A stretch of 24,481 nucleotides of DNA, from NCBI GenBank assembly GCA_035476635.1, contig DATILI010000087.1:1-24481 (forward strand), read 5' to 3'. The first letter of the stretch is position 1. The number at the start of each line of letters is the position of its first letter. Positions 22,402-24,481 of the stretch are shown here, piece after piece. The position numbers and the translations under genes are program-made. This DNA is from DATILI01 sp035476635 (lineage in GTDB: Bacteria; Pseudomonadota; Gammaproteobacteria; Burkholderiales; Burkholderiaceae_C). Below the pieces are notes generated by a model that did not search any database, was not told where the DNA came from, and saw only the letters and a list, made by a program, of their open reading frames with translations.

Positions 22402-23211
22402 TCAGCTTGCGGAACCGGAATTGTGGTCCAGGCGGGCCACGACACCTTGTAAGCTCGCGGACGGTACGGGGTATCGCATCAGCACTTGGGGATCGTGGCC
22501 AGGGATGACATGTTCCGGCGAGTCCGCCAGCTGCCGCAACTGTCTCCAGCCCTCCACCATCGCGCCTACATCGGCGACGATCGGGAAAGGCCGCTCCTCG
22601 CCCATGTTGCGGTAGTAGTGGCTGGCATCGGAGGCCAGCACGACCCAGCCGCGTGCCGTGTGGACCCGGACCGCCTGCAGGCCCAGCGTATGGCCGCCGA
22701 TCAGGTGCACGCTGAGGCCGGGCGCCAGTTCGGCGTCACCATCGTGGAAGCGCACCCGCCCGTCGTACACATTGCGCACCATGCGCACGACATCGAACAC
22801 GCTGTAGGCCTCGTGCATGCAGCGGTGCGCCATGTAGCGGCCGGTCGCAAACTGCATTTCCCGGTCTTGCAGGTGAAAGGTGGCGGCGGGAAACAGGTCG
22901 CAGTTGCCTGCATGGTCATAGTGCATGTGCGTGATGATCACGTTGTGAACGTCCGCTGCCCGCACGCCCACGAGTTCAATGGCCTGGGCGGGGTTGTGCA
23001 ACAGCCGGCGCCCGCGCGCATCCGCAGCCGCCTGATTGAAGCCGGTGTCCACGACCCAGTTCGCGTCGGGTCCTTTGAGCACCCAGACGAAGTAGTCCAT
23101 CGGCATAGGCGTGTCGTGGCTGTCCCCGCCGATGAAGTTGGCCGACGCCTTGCGGGCATGCTCCGCGTACTTGACCGCGTAAACCTCGTAGCAGGGGACT
23201 GCGGCGGCCAT
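22402..23211 (-). CDS. Metallo-beta-lactamase fold hydrolase, N-acyl homoserine lactonase-like
   Basis: A 269-aa MBL-fold protein with a complete dinuclear metal site: HMHYDH (H95, H97, D99, H100), H174 (LIGGHTLG), D195 (LASDASHYY) and H239 (VIPGHDP). The spacing and the YDHAGN and IGGHTLGLQ motifs place it near the AiiA/AttM lactonase branch, which opens lactone rings. No signal peptide is seen. Its start is 3 bp after the stop of the decarboxylase-family gene, whose GAGGG end serves as ribosome site. In this context an enol-lactone or similar catabolic lactone is at least as likely a substrate as quorum-sensing signals (inference). Confidence 0.87.
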   Translation of the reverse strand: MAAAVPCYEVYAVKYAEHARKASANFIGGDSHDTPMPMDYFVWVLKGPDANWVVDTGFNQAAADARGRRLLHNPAQAIELVGVRAADVHNVIITHMHYDHAGNCDLFPAATFHLQDREMQFATGRYMAHRCMHEAYSVFDVVRMVRNVYDGRVRFHDGDAELAPGLSVHLIGGHTLGLQAVRVHTARGWVVLASDASHYYRNMGEERPFPIVADVGAMVEGWRQLRQLADSPEHVIPGHDPQVLMRYPVPSASLQGVVARLDHNSGSAS

Positions 23212-23214
23212 GCC

Positions 23215-23604
23215 TCAGCCCTCGTAGGTTTTGATTGCCTCGCTGGCGACACGGAAGGAATCCAGCGCTGCCGGCACTCCCGCATAGATGGCGGTCTGCA
23301 TGAGAACGGCCTGGACCTCGGCTTGCGTACAGCCGTTGCGCAGCGCGCCCTGCACGTGCAACTTGAGTTCGTGCGGGCGGTTCAGCGCCGTCAACATCGC
23401 GATGTTAAGGAGGCTGCGCGTCTTGAACGGGAGCACGTCGCTGCCCCAGACCTCGCCCCAGCAATAGCGCGTGACCAAGTCCTGCATGGGACGGTTGAAG
23501 TCATCGGCGGCGGCCCAGGACCGCTCCACGTGGGCTGCGCCGAGCACGGCCTTGCGATTCGCGAAGCCTCGCTGGAACGCGGGATCATCTTCGTATGTCG
23601 ACAT
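23215..23604 (-). CDS. Carboxymuconolactone decarboxylase family protein
   Basis: A 129-aa all-helical CMD-domain protein. The diagnostic stretch runs LLNIAMLTALNRPHELKLHV, GALRNGCTQAEVQAVL and QTAIYAGVPAALDSFRVASE, very close to PcaC-type 4-carboxymuconolactone decarboxylases rather than to AhpD, which has a CxxC motif (absent here). The start at 23604 has AAGGAG 7 nt upstream; a longer in-frame start at 23631 overlaps the previous gene. It lies 4 bp after the dehydrogenase-like gene. The usual reaction is decarboxylation of a carboxy-lactone, which fits the lactonase-like enzyme that follows. The true substrate is unknown. Confidence 0.9.
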   Translation of the reverse strand: MSTYEDDPAFQRGFANRKAVLGAAHVERSWAAADDFNRPMQDLVTRYCWGEVWGSDVLPFKTRSLLNIAMLTALNRPHELKLHVQGALRNGCTQAEVQAVLMQTAIYAGVPAALDSFRVASEAIKTYEG

Positions 23605-23608
23605 CCAT

Positions 23609-24481
23609 CTACTCCTTGGGAATTCGTCCACCGGCCAGCTGCTCGATGAGCCGGTGCATCGTGGTGAAGTCGGCGTCCGCGCCGAAGCGGGCCGCCGTCA
23701 TGGTCAGGATCTGGCGCGCCATCGACCCGACAAGCATTGGCACGCCCAGCGCATCGGCCTGCTCCAGGCAGAGCCGCACGTCCTTTTGCGACAGCGCGGT
23801 CGCGAAACCGAAGTCGTAGGTTCGCGGCAAGATGTGCTTCGGAATCTTGGTCTGCGAAGCGTTGCTCGCACCGCTGCTGACGTTGATCACGTCGAACACC
23901 AGCGCCGGATCCAGCCCGGCGCGCTCGGCAAGCACCGCGGCTTCGCTGCTGGCAGCGATCGCGATGACGGAAAGCAAGTTGTTGATGACCTTGACCACCT
24001 GGCCATGCCCCGGCACATGCCCGCACAGCCGCAGTGTCCCCAGGTGCTGCAGGACCGGGCTGGCCAGCTCGCGGGCGGCGGGCGACCCGGCCAGCATCAG
24101 CGTCAGCGATCCCTTCGCCGCACCCACCACACCGCCGCTCACAGGGCAGTCCAGGACTTCCGCCCGGCCCGCGCCGGAGATGCCCTGGGCGACTTCCGCG
24201 GCCACCATGGGACCTGTCGTCGACAAGTCGATCCACAGTTTCATCCGCATTCCATGCACGGCGCCCTGTTCACCCAGCGCCACTTCCCGCACCACGTCAG
24301 GCGTCGGGAGGCTGGCCAGCACCAGGTCCGCCGAGTCGGCCACGTGCCGCGGCGTGGCGCAGGCGATCGCGCCGCGCCGCGTCAGTTCGTCGCGCGCGGC
24401 AGGGGAGGGATCCGCCACCACTAGGCGGTAGCCGGCATCGAGTAGGCGGCCGGCCATGGGCTTTCCCATCCGGCCGAGGCC
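23609..24481 (-). CDS. NAD-dependent 3-hydroxyisobutyrate dehydrogenase-like oxidoreductase, 5' end outside window
   Basis: 290 codons are visible; the first few lie beyond the right edge, since the frame runs through GLGRMGKPMAGRLL, the NAD-binding glycine motif that normally sits about 8 residues from the start. The remainder carries the beta-hydroxyacid dehydrogenase signatures: DCPVSGGVVGAAKGSL (substrate loop) and GHGQVVKVINNLL with the catalytic Lys. The C-terminal helical domain (KDVRLCLEQADALGVPM) is complete. Family members oxidise 3-hydroxyisobutyrate, tartronate semialdehyde partners and similar beta-hydroxyacids, so the substrate is open. It is the first visible gene of a tight three-gene minus-strand cluster. 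Confidence 0.9.
   Translation of the reverse strand, partial: GLGRMGKPMAGRLLDAGYRLVVADPSPAARDELTRRGAIACATPRHVADSADLVLASLPTPDVVREVALGEQGAVHGMRMKLWIDLSTTGPMVAAEVAQGISGAGRAEVLDCPVSGGVVGAAKGSLTLMLAGSPAARELASPVLQHLGTLRLCGHVPGHGQVVKVINNLLSVIAIAASSEAAVLAERAGLDPALVFDVINVSSGASNASQTKIPKHILPRTYDFGFATALSQKDVRLCLEQADALGVPMLVGSMARQILTMTAARFGADADFTTMHRLIEQLAGGRIPKE

Noticed and set aside
1..24481. CRISPR arrays, tRNA/rRNA genes, transposases or integrases
   Set aside because: None was seen by reading the sequence. The hip region looks accessory, but no attachment-site duplication or recombinase gene is visible.

Overview
GC-rich, tightly packed chromosomal DNA, most likely from a betaproteobacterium of the Burkholderiales, probably Comamonadaceae (Variovorax/Polaromonas-like). 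The reasons are a BktB-type thiolase whose three catalytic residues fall at the Ralstonia enzyme's numbering, an orphan Bug-type binding protein, the bioADFB-panBC order, and a G/C-rich intergenic element of a kind I associate with Comamonadaceae. The genus is inference. I saw no tRNA, rRNA, CRISPR array or insertion sequence.

Layout. (1) 1-3130: a partial YdcH-like gene, bktB, a universal stress gene, and a translationally coupled 2OG-Fe(II) dioxygenase / DUF427 pair. (2) 3205-6495: a secreted tannase/feruloyl-esterase-family enzyme with a JDVT-CTERM-like C-terminal sorting tail, followed 2 bp later by a small CPBP-family glutamic intramembrane protease that fits MrtJ. A convergent AraC-family regulator follows, and two 20-bp direct repeats lie upstream of the esterase. 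(3) 6861-12866: a cofactor operon bioA-bioD-bioF-bioB-panB-panC, with three ATGA stop/start overlaps.

(4) 12909-19732: a promoter carrying two copies of a CTTAAC-N8-GTTAAG-like operator, one overlapping a TTGACA -35. It drives SDR (DECR-like, catalytic Tyr replaced by Trp), a Bug binding protein, an AMP-forming acyl-CoA ligase, an ADP-forming acyl-CoA synthetase alpha-only protein and a thiolase. A convergent TetR gene closes the locus. This looks like a regulated CoA-dependent acid catabolism locus of unknown substrate.

(5) 19777-22083: a minus-strand hipB-hipA module followed by a truncated gene that resembles the N-terminus of a Cap4/DUF4297-like nuclease, then a terminator. The hipB promoter has three CTAG-N4-CTAG palindromes exactly 50 bp apart. 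(6) 22402-24481: a minus-strand cluster of a 3-hydroxyisobutyrate-dehydrogenase-like oxidoreductase (5' end off the window), a carboxymuconolactone-decarboxylase-family protein and a lactonase-like metallo-beta-lactamase hydrolase.

The most notable items are the esterase/MrtJ sorting pair, the evenly spaced hip operators with the truncated nuclease-like third gene, and the TetR locus with its repeated operator and Trp-substituted reductase.
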